The notes beneath the pieces are model-generated. The model was not told the DNA's origin. It made no database searches and worked only from the letters and a program-made list of their open reading frames with translations. Positions 63,633 to 64,000 of a stretch of 64,000 nt of DNA are shown in pieces. The stretch's first letter is position 1; each line of letters starts with the position of its first letter. The translations under genes were made by a program, and so were the position numbers. The DNA is taken from positions 310,001 through 374,000 of the forward strand of contig NZ_JAUOPC010000005.1 of NCBI RefSeq assembly GCF_030546805.1, given 5' to 3'. This DNA is from Cyclobacterium sp. 1_MG-2023. GTDB lineage: Bacteria; Bacteroidota; Bacteroidia; Cytophagales; Cyclobacteriaceae.

Positions 63633-64000
63633 ATGGTGTTGGAGGAACGGAAAAATAAAATCACATTGGAAAATACAAGAAAATCATCTATAGAGATCAG
63701 TAAAGAAGAATTTCGGAAAATTGGACATCAATTAATTGATGATATTTCTGATTTCATTGATTCAATCGATCAAAAACCTGTCACCTCTAATGAAAGCCCT
63801 GCCCAACTACAAAACTTATTGGGACCCTCCCAATTACCCAAGGCTGGTAAACCTGCAGCCGAATTAATTTCTAAAACAACTGAATTATTATTTAACAATT
63901 CTTTACTTAATGGGCATCCTAAATTTTTCGGATACATTACTTCATCTGCTGCTCCAATTGGTGCTTTAGCTGATTTACTAGCGGCCTCAGTTAATCCAAA
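63633..64000 (+). CDS. PLP-dependent amino acid decarboxylase, N-terminal fragment
   Basis: The first 122 codons of a gene that runs off the right edge. The segments ELIDDISD-like IGHQLIDDISDFIDSI, LLGPSQLPKAGKPAAELI, and HPKFFGYITSSAAPIGALAD followed by LLAASVNP are the N-terminal arm and first part of the group II pyridoxal-phosphate decarboxylases (aromatic-L-amino-acid, glutamate or aspartate type). The PLP lysine lies beyond the window, so the substrate cannot be judged. The start at 63633 is the first ATG in frame. Confidence 0.85.
   Translation, partial: MVLEERKNKITLENTRKSSIEISKEEFRKIGHQLIDDISDFIDSIDQKPVTSNESPAQLQNLLGPSQLPKAGKPAAELISKTTELLFNNSLLNGHPKFFGYITSSAAPIGALADLLAASVNP

Overview
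The window (about 39% GC by eye, 64 kb, no rRNA, tRNA, CRISPR array or insertion sequence seen) is a stretch of chromosome from a Bacteroidota bacterium, most likely order Cytophagales, family Cyclobacteriaceae. The signs are the gldKLMN type IX secretion core beside a PorP/SprF-like gene, a SusC/SusD pair, a Rho factor with a long charged insertion, many lipoproteins with Bacteroidota-style lipoboxes, the near absence of Shine-Dalgarno sequences and several TAnnTTTG-like promoter elements. The genus cannot be settled from this alone.

Left part (1-28 kb), mostly housekeeping. It opens with the 3' end of uvrC and its terminator, then the leftward block porP/sprF-like, gldK, gldL, gldM, gldN for gliding-type protein secretion. 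Upstream lies another leftward block: an SMP-30-like gene, a BamA/TamA-like barrel, a DUF4271 membrane protein and hemD. Rightward hemW and a DUF721 (DciA-like) gene follow. Then come an aldehyde dehydrogenase of the alpha-ketoglutaric semialdehyde type, a renal-dipeptidase-like lipoprotein, a propeller lipoprotein, an acyl-ACP desaturase, a 926-residue MG2/plug-like surface protein, RecQ, a secreted repeat protein with a type IX C-terminal signal, Rho and an AI-2E/PerM family permease.

Middle (28.5-36 kb), a compact sucrose locus. A leftward operon encodes a TonB-dependent receptor without a SusD partner, sucrose phosphorylase, an SLC45-type sugar transporter and a small glutaredoxin-like lipoprotein. 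It diverges from a LacI-family repressor gene, with two abutting palindromes between them. The layout recalls the Xanthomonas sux locus, with a phosphorylase in place of amylosucrase.

Right part (36-64 kb), a carbohydrate and ester utilisation region, nearly all rightward. It holds a GH43-like glycosidase (leftward), SusC and SusD, and a four-gene operon (ThuA-like protein, two xylose-isomerase-type TIM barrels, alpha/beta hydrolase). After these come an unassigned polytopic protein, an FG-GAP propeller, a calcineurin-like phosphoesterase, a DUF985 cupin, a sulfatase, a lipoprotein of unknown function, a PfpI/DJ-1 protein, a WG-repeat protein, a CehA/McbA-type metallohydrolase, a membrane-anchored XRE regulator and a CBM9-like lipoprotein. 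The region ends with a coupled barrel/TIG-lipoprotein pair, an unusual peptidase-like/SGNH two-domain esterase and the start of a PLP-dependent decarboxylase. Tandem 10-bp CAGGACAG-type repeats precede both susC and the FG-GAP gene and suggest shared control. The substrate of this SusCD region is not evident; apart from the GH43-like gene it has no classical glycoside hydrolases.
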